Below are positions 1-12,974 of a stretch of DNA of 64,000 nt, in pieces. The notes below the pieces were generated by a model. It ran no database searches and was not told where the DNA came from. It worked only from the letters and a program-made list of their open reading frames with translations. Origin of the DNA: Delphinapterus leucas (lineage: Eukaryota; Chordata; Mammalia; Artiodactyla; Monodontidae). The stretch covers positions 83,385,867-83,449,866 of the forward strand of contig NW_022098066.1 of assembly GCF_002288925.2 (NCBI RefSeq), read 5' to 3'. Numbering within the stretch: the stretch's first letter is position 1; every line of letters starts with the position of its first letter. The position numbers and the translations under genes were made by a program.

Positions 1-882
1 TTACAGATGAGACAGCTGAGGCTCAGAGGGAGTTTCTGGCTGCCCACTGTCACACAGAAGGAAAGCAGCAGAGCAGGCATAGGAACTGGCTTTTCTCATT
101 CCAGGTCTCCTGCTCCCACATCACTGAGCAACACACAAGAGGACTGGGACTTGAGAAAAGGCACAGGGCACATCATAACTGCACCATGGCTGGGGTCAAG
201 AGGTGAAAGAACCAACGGGGGTTGCGGGGGTGCGGCTCCTAGATGAACCTGCTTGTCATAACGAATGTCCACCAACCAGCTGATGTCCAGCAGTTCCTAA
301 AACTGTGCCTATGTTGATCAACTGTTTGTTTATGTAACTGTTTTCATTAAGGACTTTTCTAGGCAACAGAGCCTTGTGGCCAGAAAAGTAAGTAGATACT
401 TAAAAGATCATCTTGCCAGGCTCAACAACTGGCCTTGGGATACGTACGCTAACAACCGCTAAGAAGAATACAACTTATTGCACAAATTCTTGGGCTGTGA
501 AGAGTAGTTAGTACCAGCAGGTTGGCTGATTTGCTGGCCATTAACTGATGGTCAATAGGTGTTTGAGGGGCAGCCTGTGTTAATAGAAAGAAAGCAGGAG
601 ACAGGTGCAGCATGTGGCTAAACAGTGAGCCAAACGCAGAGGCTTTGAAATCTAATTCCCCCTCCGGGTAGCCGTTTAGCCTCATAAAACCTTTGCCTCT
701 TTAGGATACACATACAGTTTTGCCTACCCGGCAGTGGGCTATAACATTCCCAAGGTGGGCTCAGAGATAGCGAGTCTAGTTTCCCAAGTACTGGTCCTCT
801 GGGAAGCAGGAATTACTCGTTTAACCAGGTTTACTAGCCCTGTGCTTCTCCCTTCAGCAACTTCTTTGGCCTGGACTCAACT
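1..882. other. Unique-looking non-coding sequence
   Basis: No repeat family, RNA gene or exon is recognised. The small open frames here lack any domain or composition bias typical of coding sequence. Confidence 0.5.
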
Positions 883-892
883 CTGTCTGCTC

Positions 893-1105
893 TTTTTTTT
901 TTTTTTTTTTTTTTTGGGTCCGCGGCCCTCCCCCTCTTTTGCCCTCTCCCTTTGCGGGGCACAGGCTCCGGACGCACAGGCTCAGCGGCCATGGCTCACA
1001 GGCCCAGTCGCTGCGCGGCGTGTGGGATCTTCCCGGACCGGGGCACGAACCCGTGTCCCTTGCATCGGCAGGCGGACTCTCAACCACTGTGCCGCCAGGG
1101 AAGCC
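893..1105 (-). mobile_element. Short CHR-type SINE
   Basis: This is a tRNA-derived SINE on the minus strand. The A-tail appears as a T run at 893-915, and the tRNA-like head ends at the gccaccagggaagccc-type motif near 1105. The 14-bp target-site duplication ctgtctgctctttt lies at 883-896 and 1106-1119 with no mismatch, so the edges are secure. The tail-proximal part (916-955) is more diverged than in the other short copies. The open frame across this element is a by-product of the SINE. Confidence 0.93.
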
Positions 1106-1119
1106 CTGTCTGCTCTTTT

Positions 1120-1650
1120 AACCACTCTTCTTTCTCACTCCTGGTGTCCGTCACGAATAAAATGCAACCCTCTCATTTTGCAAATGAGGAGACTGAGGTC
1201 CAAAGAGAGACTTAGCCAAAGCCAAGTAGAGGGTGGTAGAGTTAGGACCAGCCCAGCCTCCTGGTCCACCCCAGTGCTCGGTCAGGACAGAACCACCAGG
1301 ACTATAAAGCACATGCACGTGTAGATCCCATTCCAAAGGCTAATTAGAGGAACTCACGGTTATCAGACTCATTTTGGTAGCCCTCAGGCATGGGTCCAAC
1401 CTTTGGCAAAATCATGATGTAAGCAAAGCTAGTCTTATAACCTCTCACCTCTTTAAGGTCAAGAAGAAAGACCTTGGATATGCTGAGATATGTGACTAAG
1501 ATGCATTACTAACACCTCAGTATATGCAAAACTTGAATCCATTTTTTAAAAGAGGACCCACCAGGAGAAGAACCCAAAAAAGAAAGTCTCTGACAATAGC
1601 ACTTTTGGTCTGTGATGTCTGGATTTAGCTGACCTTCTCAGCTTCTTCAA
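1120..1650. other. Non-coding sequence, nothing recognised
   Basis: Ordinary mixed-composition DNA. I see no exon or clear repeat. Confidence 0.45.
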
Positions 1651-1655
1651 AACAG

Positions 1656-1890
1656 TCGTAATCATCACCACCAACCTACCATTTACTGAACACCCAGTAT
1701 GTTCCAGGTGCTGTGAAGCATGCTTTTATATATATCATTTAATGCCCATGGGAAGCAGGTCTTATTTCCTCCATAAACAGGTAAGGAAACTCAAATTCAG
1801 AATGGGTAATATCTGCACAAGTTCACACAGTTAATAAGTACCTGAGCCAGGGTTAATCCGTCTACTCAAAAGACGGGGCCTTCATCCCAC
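1656..1890 (-). repeat. MIR SINE fossil
   Basis: The order of motifs follows the reverse complement of MIR: an end-of-element segment with a cacccagtatgttccaggtg-like stretch, then a bgaaactcaaattcag-like core, then an attenuated cacacagttaataagt segment. It is old and diverged, and its ends are approximate. Confidence 0.7.
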
Positions 1891-2850
1891 ACACATAAAC
1901 CTCCTGGACTGAGACCTTATATGAAAAAATATCCAGAAACTGTGGTCATGGCAGGGATTGCACACAGATCCAATGATGCACAAGGGAGAGAAGCACCTGC
2001 CTCCAAGGGCTGAGCATCTTGCAGTTCCCTTCTAACTGCCCCCCCCCCACCCTCATCCCATTCCACCCACGTTGGACCATTCATTTCCTTGTTAGTCATA
2101 GACCCTGGAGGCTGTGAGGAAAACATGCAGTTTGAGCACAGCCTGGCCCAACCCTGGAATGGAGCCTAATGCCTGTGACATTCATCAACTGGTTAATTTC
2201 AGAAAGGCATCCATTTGCACCAGCTGCTTAAAAAGCTCTCGGCCCTCAGGAGACACTCAGCCAATCACAAGGCAAAGGCAGGGATTTTTTTTCTGGTAAC
2301 CATATTCAACCGGGTGTCTGCCTGCTGCTTGTTTGGTTGTATAACTCCAGCAAAGCTCAGGAGAGTGGAGAGTAGAGTTAAAATGAATGATCTTATTTTC
2401 TTTAAATTATTATTCTTATATGTATGGCTCACATTTGTCCTTAAGTACTTGCGCCTGATTAACCTATTATGATGGTGATGGTCGTGATGAAAATGACTGC
2501 TGTCGCTCTTTACACGGTGAGAGATGCTTGGCTCTTTCTGACAGGTTCTCTCCATGTGGCTGCATCTTGTATGGAGGGAGGGGAGAGGGAAAGTCACCAC
2601 AGGTCCAAGATCTGCAAGCCTCAAGTAAGAAATGCCTTTTAGAAATGATTGATAAACCAGAATGCAAACACATTCACATAGAAAAGAAGAGATCCCTCAC
2701 CAATCCCCAGAATTAGTTGTCAGTTTCCCTCAAGAGACCAAGCGCTTTGTGACCACAGATTTAGAATAAAGGGCATGGGATATTCTCAAGGAACCATTTC
2801 ACCTGCCTGGGATGGGGGTGGAGACTGTGGAGGGCCAGCTTCCCCTCTAC
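1891..2850. other. Non-coding sequence with one C-rich run
   Basis: A run of ten C at about 2040-2050 is the only notable simple sequence. The rest is unique-looking. Confidence 0.45.
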
Positions 2851-2854
2851 AGCT

Positions 2855-3015
2855 AATACTTATCAAGGCCTCTAAATGTGCCAGGCACTGGACAGAAATG
2901 ATCTCAGTCTTTGCAAGAGCCCTAGGAGAAGGGTACCAGTTATCACCTCATTCTATTGGTGGTAAAGCAGAAGCTTAGAGATCTAGGTCAGTGCACTCAT
3001 TCAAGCCAGGTGCGT
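2855..3015 (-). repeat. MIR SINE fossil
   Basis: Contains the MIR-like stretch ccaggcactggacagaaatg, followed by the loosely preserved reverse-complement core ending near the gtgcactcattcaagccagg segment. Diverged and probably incomplete. Confidence 0.6.
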
Positions 3016-3354
3016 CCAACTACAAAGGTGACCGCTCTCAACCACCCGCTCTGTCCCGTCTCTCTAGGCTTAGAGCTATCTAAAAAGCTGGCATTATCTG
3101 GACTTGGATCACCTTCTCCCCTCTATAGCACTGGAGACTTCTGATTGATTTTTGCTTACATGTTCCTTTTTGTGGTCTCTATGTAAGCCACCTATCTGGC
3201 TGCATTTGACGTTTATATTTTTGTTTTAAACTCTGTGGTAATTAGAAAAAGAGTTAAAAGTCAAGCCAGAAAAAATACATATGTATTAAAAAGAAGTTGG
3301 GGAATGATAGTAGAAGGGTGGGGAGGGAAGAACACAAGTATGCAGATACTACAT

Positions 3355-3560
3355 TCTTTCATTTGACAACAAATCTGTGCTGAATACCTACTGGGTGCCA
3401 GCTACTGAGTGCTTGGAGCTGACAATAAAAAGGCAAACAGGACTAGGCTATGTCCTCGAGCTTCCCACAGTGTAGTAGGAGTGGGAGTGGGAACCAGTAA
3501 TGATCCAATGTTCAGGGTATCTGGAGGCCAAGGAAAATACGTGATCTGACCTTGCCAAAG
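3355..3560 (-). repeat. L2 3'-end fossil
   Basis: Reads as the reverse complement of the L2 3' end: a cattcattcaacaaatattt-like start, a ctactgggtgccagctactg segment, and a central gagcttcccacagtgtagta segment. Ancient LINE relic without coding capacity. Confidence 0.65.
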
Positions 3561-3764
3561 TCTCTGGGTGGAAGAGAGGGCTGAGAAGCCTTCATAGTGC
3601 TTTTTAAATTATATACAATATCTTCTATTAATTCACTGATAGCATCATAAGATCAACTGAAGTTCATTTTTTAAGTCCATGTTCAGGACAAAAACATCTT
3701 AATATGACAAATATCTAGAAATACTGGCTTAATAAATAAATAATGAAATATGCTGAAGTGGAAT

Positions 3765-3935
3765 TAAAAATAATAATAATAAACAAACATTTATTAATTC
3801 GGGTACTAATCTAAGCTCTTTACATGTATTAACTCATTTAGTTCTCACTAGAACTGTAAGAGGTAAGTAGCAATACTATTCCCATTTTACAGACAAAAAA
3901 ATTGAGTCACAGAATAATACAGATGTCCAAGTAAT
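3765..3935 (-). repeat. MIR SINE fossil
   Basis: An AT-rich tail is followed by the ctctttacatgtattaactc and cccattttacagac segments typical of MIR in reverse orientation. Confidence 0.72.
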
Positions 3936-4439
3936 ACTTATTATCGATGATATACCTGGTACTAAGGTTAAAGCAAGGAGAAGAGGGAGAAGAATAAGTT
4001 TTAATTAGAACAAGACTCAGCCACATACTAGCTCTGTAGACTTGGGTCTTCATGGGTCAAGTGAATGGGTTGGTAGATAATTTCTGAGAGCCTTTCAAAG
4101 TCACACCCTGAAAATCCTTCTTAACTTTGTTTCCTATGGAGTAAAGTAAGGAAAGGCAAGAGATGAGAAAAGGAGGAAAGTAGACTAAGGCCACCAGGAA
4201 GATGCCGCTGCCACTCCAACAGTTAATACCATAGAACCTGCACCCAGGAGGTAATCAAGCAATATTTGTTGAACAAATAAGTGGATACAGAAATAATTTG
4301 TAGAGGAAAGATAAAATGCTCACTCAGAGATGGAAAAAGATTGAGCAGAAAAGAAAGTATTGAACAAAAGCAGGTTCATGAATGGCCAGTGGCAGTGCTG
4401 GGGAGGAATTGTGATATACAGACATCGATAGAGAGGCTT

Positions 4440-4690
4440 CATGGTAGGGTTGTCAGGAACACCAGTTCCGACATTCGACTACTTCAAGTTCAAATCCAAG
4501 CTCTGCCACTCCGAAGTGTGACTTTGGGCAGCTCCCCCAACCTCTCTGTGCCTGGTTTTTCTTGTCTATAATTTGGGGATAATATTAGTACCTTCTTCAT
4601 AAAGTTGCTGGAAGTTAAAATGAGATAATACACATGTAGCCCTGGCACATGGTCAAGTGCTCTATGAATTTAGCCATTGTTATTAATCCT
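4440..4690 (+). repeat. MIR SINE fossil, near full length
   Basis: The MIR segments follow in order: agctctgccactcc, gtgtgactttgggcagc, aacctctctgtgcctggttt, ataatttggggataatatta, and the end segment with a ctggcacatggtcaagtgct stretch. Good forward MIR match over about 250 bp. Confidence 0.85.
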
Positions 4691-6320
4691 AAATTGGTGT
4701 GAACAAGACAGACGAGTAGCATTCCAGTTTTTTCATCATATCCAGCCTGATTATTCCTTGAGTTGTGATGTAAGTAGCCATTTAGTACAATCCCTGACAA
4801 ACCCAAAAGGAACTGAGACTAGCTGTCAAGGAGAAGACGAAGTCACAGCATGAGTCAATTCACATATATGTGCATAAGGAGGGTCCTTAAAACATGCCAA
4901 CAAACGTACCATTCCATCTCGGCTGAGGACGGATTCAGAGGAAATGAGCTTGCTGCATAGAGGAGGGGAGAATTTCCTGATAAGGGATGAGGTACCGAGT
5001 TCTAAGGGAGGAGGAGGGGGTTCCTGTTTCCTACTTTTTGGAGGTTTAAATTGTAGAGAGATATGTCCCCTGCTCAAGTGGGGGCTTAACCAAGGCCCAG
5101 GGGGGACTAGAAGATGATTCATTCCAAGTCTCAGGCCTAAGAATCTAGCATCTGACCCATTCTCCTGGTTGCTTTGGTTCTGTTTTTTCACATTTGACCA
5201 CTACTTGCTGAGCACCTACTGTTTGCCAAACCCCCCTGAAGGTCTCACACTTCATTGCTATTCTAGGCCTCTCCTCCCTGCCAGGCCTTTCTAAAGCGCC
5301 ACAATTGTGCACGTGTGCGTGCAGGTCCCATTCAACCTCAATTCTTGGGCATTCTCCAGGAGCCTATTTCTGACACACACGCTCAAGTCAGCCATGACGA
5401 CGATGTGCCTCCCTGGAGTGTGCGTCTGAGGATGGGCTCGCGGAGGCGGCGTGGCGCTGGTTCAGATGCTGAGAGCCTTCTCGGCTTCGGCTCTCCGCAG
5501 GCGCACCTAGCAACCAGGGCCTTAGAAATCATTAGCGCGATGCACTGACTTCTCTTGATTTCTAGGGTGCTGAGTAATGGGGCTAAATTAAAGAGAAGGA
5601 CCATATAAATAGACCACTCTAACAAGTGATCATATTCACACATAGGGACCACGGTGGCAGATCGGAACAACAGGGAAACACAGCGCGCTAATGAGAACGG
5701 AAGGCTGTTTAAGTTTCTGCGCTCGGCTCTCCTGTGTTTTGAAACTCAGTTGCAGGAATGTCCTGGGGGAGAAAAATTCCACCAGGACAGACTATTATCA
5801 AGCTGTCATGGAGGAGATGGGAAAAGCTTGCCAAAGAGAACCTGATTTGCAGACTGCTCTCCAAAGGAGCCGATGCTGGGTCTGATCAGAGCTCATTCTC
5901 TTAATGCTGCCTGATTTTTTGAGAAATAAATGCGCAGGGTTACACTGCATCCTTGCAAACTCCCCAGCCAGCCAGCTCCAGTCACGGCTAGTGGTAGGGC
6001 CGGGTTAGAGAGTGTAATCTGACCCCACCACCTGCTGGCTGGCTGGACGGCTGGCTCGAGGGCAGTAGGGAAGGAAGGCGGGCTTCAAGAATCTTTGTTG
6101 AGGGCTTTTCTTCCTCCTCCTCCTTTCCCCATCCTCCCACAGAATTGCTTATTCCTCTGGCAAAACTCTGATTCTCAGAGCCAAGGTTCTCCATGCATAA
6201 AGGAGGGATGAACATTTGTTATCCACTTTTCCAGGGTCTTAGGAGGCTTCCTATTCTAATATTTATAAAGCATCTCGAACTTCTTCAGCAAAAGGTGACC
6301 ATCTGTAATCACCTTGAACT
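4691..6320. other. Mostly unique sequence with a small CpG cluster
   Basis: Sequence around 5195-5260 has a faint MIR or L2 end signature. At 5395-5545 CpG dinucleotides are clearly denser than in the flanks (for example gggctcgcggaggcggcgtg), but the stretch is only about 150 bp, shorter than a usual CpG island. No splice-site or coding signal was found with it. Confidence 0.45.
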
Positions 6321-6324
6321 GTCA

Positions 6325-6480
6325 TTGGCAACGGATATTTATGGAGCATTGACTTTGGATCAGACTGTGTGTTGGATATTATGTACGTATTATCTCATTC
6401 AGGCCTCACAACAGGCTGGCGAAGAAGGCATTGCTAGCCCCGGCTTTCTGGCAAGAAAAGGAAGCCCAGAAAATTAAATA
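6325..6480 (-). repeat. MIR SINE fossil
   Basis: A reverse-orientation MIR signature is visible: attatctcattcaggcctca followed by a degraded purine-rich core. The second half is heavily diverged. Confidence 0.55.
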
Positions 6481-7080
6481 AACCTGTCTAAATGTATACA
6501 GATAAAGAGCTAGGTTTGAGTCTGACTTCGAAGTTTTCCCAGTATGTGGCTCAGCCTTTCCCATATGCTGTGGATTGTGTCTCCTCGGATTTTCTGTTCA
6601 TTTATCCAATGAGTAGCGACAGTGTATTCTTCTTCATTCCTTTTTTTTTTTTTGATATATTCTTCTCTATATCTCTGTGTCTGTTTTTCTGTGTCTTTCT
6701 GTCTCTTAGTTTCCCTCTGCTATCCCCCCACCCCCCACCCCCCAAGCCAGGTGGAGAACAGCCCTCTCATCTACAACCTAATTATGGACCAGTAGTTCTG
6801 GGCCCTACCCCACAAAGACTTGTTTGCCTGCGCTCCTCTCCGCAGCCCCATTCTTATCACACAACTCTCAGAAACCTCAGTACCTGCCCCCTGCTGACAG
6901 GCGGCCAGTTCATCTAGGGGAAACTGGCAATTTGGAATTCTGCCTTCACTGGGTGAGCCTTCCTTGGAAAGGTCTGAAGAAGTTTGTTCATTCATGGAAT
7001 GCTACAGTTCATTTGACAATAAATCACATATTGCTTGGGGATGGTTCTTCTATTGTTGCCTTTAACAACTGGTTTAGCCC
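6481..7080. other. Pyrimidine-rich non-coding stretch
   Basis: A T run at about 6642-6654 leads into a CT-rich tract and three runs of six C separated by single A residues at 6724-6743. The C runs could form an i-motif or a minus-strand G-quadruplex. The long frame at 6492-6917 is produced by this low-complexity tract. Confidence 0.5.
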
Positions 7081-7203
7081 TTACATCTTTCACAAGTTTA
7101 TGTCTTGTTCCTGGAAGCGGGAGTCATGTCTTGTCTTTTTCATCAACAGTCCTCACACGTTTAACACATGATAGGCATTCAATAAATATTTGTTGATTTC
7201 ATA
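7081..7203 (+). repeat. L2 3' tail
   Basis: Ends with the L2 terminal motif ggcattcaataaatatttgt; the upstream gggagtcatgtcttgtcttt segment matches the conserved part just before it. Confidence 0.75.
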
Positions 7204-7544
7204 ACCCCTTCCTGGGAATGGGTCTGCCTAACTACCCTTCTTGACACATTCTGTCCCTTGCTGGATACTCCCATCACCCCCTCTCCCATCCTTTCTTATT
7301 TTTTCATTCCTTCCCTTCCTCAGCTAACTCAGCACAAGTCATGGAGTCATGTTTACTTACTAAATCACCTTCTTTGAGTAATACAGGTGGAAAGCAAACC
7401 AAATTTGGAGTCTCATGATCTAAGCTTTGGTCACTATATGACAATGGAGTTTGCTGGCTGCATGATCTCCGCTAAGCCACCAGACCCTTCTGAGCATCTG
7501 TTTTTCCCCCAGTCATTGTCTCCAGGTCTTTCCCCTCTCATACC

Positions 7545-8815
7545 ATGCCACTGAAACATATTGCAAAGGTCGTCAACGTCCTACCTACAGCTAAATACAG
7601 TAGACCTTTTTCAGCCTTTTAGTTTTGACCTCTCATCACATTTGTCCCTATTGACCAGTTTTTCCTAAACACTCTTCCCTCAGCTTTTATGATATCACCT
7701 TCTGACTTCTATAGCTGCTGTTTCCTCTCATTGTTATCATCCTTATTTTTCTTATTAAAATAATTGCTAGCATTAATTGATGTTTACTGTGTGCCAAGAT
7801 TATGCTAAACTTCCTAGATGCTGTTCCATAAGGGTGGTACTATTATTACCCAATTAAAAGGGAAGAGATCAGGGCTCAGAGAGGTAACGTAACTTGCCCA
7901 GAGACATATGGCCAGAGTTGTCTGATTCCAAAGCATATTCTCTCAACAAAAACAATATGCTTCTCACTCTCCTTTATAGGCTCTCTTCCTCTACCCATCT
8001 CTTTACTTTTAGAGTTCCAGGGAACTCTATCCTGGGCCTGTTTCTCCTCTTTCTGTCAACTCTCCCTGGATAATCTCACCCACTTCTTTGTCTTTAATAA
8101 CCATCTATGAAGAAATACTACTATACTGCTATCTTCAGCCCATGGTACTCTCCTGGGCTCCAGACCTTTTTCTCCAACTGCCCAAGGCACAGTGACATAT
8201 GATGTCTCAAACATGACGTGTCATCTTTCCCTCAAGACCTGGTCTTCCTCCCAGACTTCCTATCTCAGTAAAATCACACAACTATCCACCAATTGTCCAA
8301 ACCAGAAAACTCAGTGTCATCTTTTTCACTTCTCATTTATCCTCCTTAACATGGCTTCCAAGACCTTTCAAGACTTGGTTCCTGCCTCTCTTTCCAGCTC
8401 TGTTTCTTCCATCCCCTGACATTCTTCACCTTGCTGTGATCACACCTTTGCAGTTCCTAGAATGAACCAGCTCACTTGCTTTCTCTGTCTTTCCTGTCTC
8501 TGGGTTTGTTTGTTTGTTTTCCATTGTACTTCTAACTGCAATGTTTTCCATCCCTTGCCCCTCATCTAGCTCAACCTTACTTACCTACCATTCAGTTCTC
8601 ATCTTAAATGTCACTTCTTTTGAGAATACTTCCCTAGACCAGATTAAATCTTCCTGCTGGCACTCTTATTTTCCCCAAATGTAATCTATCACACTTCACT
8701 CACTGCAATTACTTTTCAGCTGTAGATGTAGTCTTGTCTGTTGTAGTATCTTGAATATCTAGTACAGCGCCTTGTGTATAAAAGTCTCTCCAAGTATACT
8801 GAATGAATGAGTGAA
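7545..8815 (+). repeat. Long L2 LINE fossil split by a MIR
   Basis: Both sides of the internal MIR read as parts of L2 ORF2 and 3' UTR in the same order: a contact region near 7550-7750, a ctcctgggctccagaccttt segment near 8150, an acatggcttccaagaccttt segment near 8350, and the terminal ctgaatgaatgagtg tail near 8800. Many stops and indels make it a dead element. Length without the insert is about 1.1 kb, far below full-length L2. Confidence 0.78.
7755..7948 (-). repeat. MIR inserted in L2
   Basis: MIR in reverse orientation, with a gtttactgtgtgccaagatt start, a ggctcagagaggtaacgtaa core and an aacttgcccagagacatatg segment. It interrupts the L2 sequence on both sides. Confidence 0.85.
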
Positions 8816-10690
8816 CCACAAAATAGAGTTAATTATAACTACTTCTCAGTTATATTGGGTAATTGTGGAAATTGCATGAGACAGTATTTGTGATTATACT
8901 TTGTAAGCTGTGAAATTGTAGAACAAACCCCCACAAGAATAAAAAAATTATGCATGGTTGATCTCCCCTACTTTTCCAGATTCCTCATCCTCTTTCTGGA
9001 CCCACCATCTCCTCAACAGTTGAGAGGTCATGATGTATCAGAGTCCCATCAGCTGAGACTTGTCCTGTGCTTTCTCACTTGGGGGTTCCTTTCTGATCCA
9101 GGAGCTGCTCAGGTTGTCTTCCATATCATCTCTGTCAGTTCCATCCCCAGCTTGGTTCAATCTGAAGCTGCGTCAAAACCTTACACTCACCCCTGCCTAC
9201 CTACAGCTCCATGCTAGTCTAATCCAATTCAGCTCTTTAGGCTGATTCTCCCCACCCTTGGGAGTCTTAGTGATTGCCTTTGCATAAGGATAAGTATCTC
9301 TGTTCCTAACCACTCTAACGATCCCTCTTGCTTTCACTCACTCCAGAAACTGTTAGAAAGGGGATATTATAACCCGAGGTCATCCTGGCCATTGGAGAAG
9401 TTGATGTGGAGAGGAACAGAATGCTTGAAAGAGTTTTAAAGCAAACTCTCAATCCATGGGTCACAGGGGAGAGAGATTGGAAATGATATGAGAAAAGGGA
9501 GAAAGAGAAACAAGGAGTATATGTGAGGGTAGAAGAGTTGTTGGGTGAACAGCATAGTAAATCCATCCTCCCTGGTCATACACTGTTCCCTTGACAACAG
9601 CCCGTCTCACCAAAGCAGGATAATGTCTCTGGCTAGCTCCAAACAGAGGTGGGTGTCCCATTCTCATCTAGTGCTACCCAACACAGGACGTACATTTGAT
9701 CTCTTATGATTTAATCTGGAAGCAGAGTTGCTTATTCAGAACCATTCCTGAGCTTAGAGGCCAAAAATCAGAGATAATGTCAAGTGATTTTTTTTTAATC
9801 CCCACCAGGTGTATGTTGTGGGAAAGTCAATCACTGTATCAGTTGGCAGTTTCAAATTATAAAAACAACCACAATAGCCAAAACCCTATTGTTCCATTCA
9901 CATAAGAAGAGGTTATAGAAGCAAGTGCCTTCTTCTCCACGTCAACACCCCCTCCTTAGATTAACACCCTTTGTGACATCTTGAAAACTACCCTGGATAT
10001 TGATTAACCTGACTTTACCTGTAGAAATGTGTGAGGAGAAAGCAGTTAACATGATCTCCCTGGACCATCCATGTGAGGAATGGACAAGCTTTTGCTGCCA
10101 CAGATGATTGTTTCTCTGGCAGTCTAAACACTGGAAGCATCCAAACACTGTACATATGCTAAACGTCTTTTTTAAAAATGTTATATTCATTTGAAATTAA
10201 CAAATCTAAACTCCACACACAGTACCAGTTGGATGCTCCAGGTGAACACTCCTCTCCTATATTCACATGAATGCAGGCACCTTCCCTCAGTCCCTTTACG
10301 TCTCTCTTCCTCCACTTCTCTCTGGCTTCCCTGCGCAGAGCCCCTGTCCACCCCCGAACCCCATCCTGGGCCCAGAAGCAGCATTGCTTGTATAACACTC
10401 AGAGTGCTAAGCTTACCTGCACATTTTTCTGTTTTTTACCCTGTAATTTGGGGAAGTGACAGAACTGTCATAATGTGTATGTTTAAGTCTCTGAGTTTTA
10501 AATTCAACAGAGAAGAAAAGGAGGGGGCTCGTGAAGATGAGAAGGGGAGCAGATGCGTTTTACAATTTTTCAAGATATTCGTCCCAGAGCCTCATTTTTT
10601 CACCCCCGCCCCCCAAAATCCCTGCATAACAACTAGATAGAATGATAAGCAGTGACAACTTGGAAGGCAGCCAGTCTAACAGTATTAAAG
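8816..10690. other. Non-coding sequence, nothing recognised
   Basis: About 1.9 kb of unique-looking DNA. No repeat family or exon was identified. Short frames on both strands overlap each other and show no domain. Confidence 0.4.
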
Positions 10691-10694
10691 AGAT

Positions 10695-10835
10695 AATATA
10701 ATTTTAGAACTGAAGCGGGCCTCAGACCTGATTTAGTCCAATGCTCTCATGTTAAGATAAGGACAGTGAGACCCAGGGAGGTGTTGTGACTTGCTCAAGG
10801 TCACATAGGGAGTTTGCTCTATTACCAGCTCTCTG
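10695..10835 (-). repeat. MIR-like ancient SINE fossil
   Basis: A tagaactgaagcgggcctca segment is followed by gagacccagggaggtgttgt and gacttgctcaaggtcacata. These match the MIR core region in reverse; the first part resembles the MIR3-type variant. Confidence 0.68.
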
Positions 10836-12970
10836 GACAGCCAAGGCCACACTATCCACACTCAGGCGGGACTTGAGTAGCAACAGCAGCGTCTGTGCAG
10901 AGGGCTGGAAGGAGGCAATGGTAAAGGAAGTGAGGGTGCCGGGTGCTGGAAGAAAAGAAGCCAGGAAAGGTTGCAGGGGAAGACGCCAGAGCAGCACAAT
11001 TTCAAACCGAATGGTCAAGCTTGAGACATCTGGGCATGAGAGGTACCAGATGGGCCTGGAATGGGCAGCAATCAGGCACTGGGAAATTCACTGGGAGTCA
11101 AGGCAACCGGAAGAAGCTGAGTCAAAGGGGCTGATTTGCAAACAGCATAGGGCTCTGCATACAGAAGCTGCAGCTGCAACTCAAGGACAGCATTTAGATT
11201 TATGGAGTGTGGATAGGACTTTTGGTCAGCATCAGTCACCTCAGCCAGTCCTGTGAATCACAGCCAAATCTAGATGAGTTGTATAATTGACCATGATAAT
11301 GGGAGGATGAATGGTGGCTGTGATTGCCTGTACTGCAATCAACACTTAAGATGGCTAGAAATTTTGTTCTGGCAGCCCTTGGCCCAGATAACGACGTCCT
11401 AGAGACACAATGATCACCGTGAATGGAAGCAGCTTCGAAGACAAAGGCCACGATGCACAGCCCTGTGATGGAGGATCCCACTTTGTCATGGGTCAGAGGC
11501 CAGATTAACACAGGCCTTAGTTGGGGAGGGGTAGGCAGAATGAGGAGAGCAAAGACCTGGAGAATGAAGAGAACTGAAGTGACTGTTTTCATCTCACGGA
11601 TGCAGAAGCTATCAGTAGGGCAGTAGCAAAACATTGGTGCTACAGATACTAAAACGGCAAACCTCTAAACAATTTTACTGCCAGTATATTCAGAAGATTT
11701 TGTCACAGGTCTTGAGAAAGTCACTTAACTTTGCTATGTGTCAGGCTAAATCAACACAATGCAAAAACATTTGGATGAAAATGAAATGCCTCTGTCAGTT
11801 GTCTGGGTGTTTTGTCTACCTGACGTCAAAAACAGCTGGATTATTGTAAACATTTGGATGACGCACTGAATTTTTCATTTTTCATTCAGATCACAAAATC
11901 ATAGACTCTCTAGCTTGGCAGGAACTTAAAGGTCATCTAATCCCTCATATTTGGCATAGCCTCAAATGACCTGTTTTGTATTATTGTGCACATCAAACAC
12001 TAAGATATGGGGGACTTGTTATGTCTAATTATACATATTGTATTTTATTTAAACACGTTTATTTTAACATTTTGTTCTCCTTGGCTGTTCAATTGAATTG
12101 CAGATGAATCATTTACAGAGTAAACTAGATTATTATATGTATGAAAATACAATGAAATTCTGTAATTAGCCCAGACTTGATTTAAAAAAAAGCTGCAGGT
12201 GTGCGTAAATGTGCGTGAACCTTGGTGCCATGCTCAGCACAGAGCCAGGAGGCTGCCTGAGTTACCTTCACTCCTAGAGCTCCCTGCTTAGTTTCAGAAG
12301 GAGAGTGGTTTGCAGAGAAGTTTGCCTCAACTCTGTGTCACTTCCTTACTTATTCCTGCCACTTAACGAGCTCAAACCAGGTGTCTGTTCCTAGACTGAG
12401 ACTGAAAGCAAAGTAAGGGCAAAGGACTGTGAAATTCATTAACTCCAGAGATCTGTTTCAGCATCTGAATCTTTCTCATCCAGATGGCCAAGGCTTCATC
12501 CCACCCCACCCCCCTCCATATTCAGAACATTCCTTTGAAAACATTCACCCAAATACAGCTTCACAGAAGAGCTAAGGAAGCTTTCCCTCTCATAGATTCA
12601 GCTTATGGTCTAAAGTATGTGTTTAATTTCCCTGACAGTCTGCATGGAGCTTTTCATTTTTTACAAGTGGCTCTTGGAGCCATTGTCTCATTTACACAGC
12701 TAGGCTCCATAGGAATGGGTACAGCCAAATTAAGACACAGGAGCAAACGGGAAACATTTTCCACAATAATGTGTTCATTGACTTAAAATGATAGTCTGGG
12801 GAGAAAAACGAAGTTAGAAGGTCCAGGAAAAGGAAGAAAGGGTGAAATGAGATGGTGAGTCAATGAGGCAGGGAGATCTAGGAAGACTGTTTTGGATGGC
12901 AGGAGATGTAGATAAGGAGGTTCTTATATTTGCAGTGATGAAAGCTTATAATGGGCTGGAGGGGAGGTGA
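10836..12970. other. Mostly unique non-coding sequence
   Basis: A short MIR3-like segment is visible at about 11890-11945. The rest, including the frames at 10786-11256 and 11236-11634, shows no recognisable family or domain. The AT-rich part at 12000-12190 looks like ordinary intergenic DNA. Confidence 0.45.
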
Positions 12971-12974
12971 CAGC

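Noticed and set aside
734..1324. 196-codon open frame on the plus strand
   Set aside because: It runs straight through the CHR SINE and its T run. The same protein-like string recurs wherever a CHR SINE lies in that frame.
11821..11828. Consensus cAMP response element TGACGTCA
   Set aside because: A single 8-bp match in a 64-kb window is not evidence of regulation. No promoter features accompany it.
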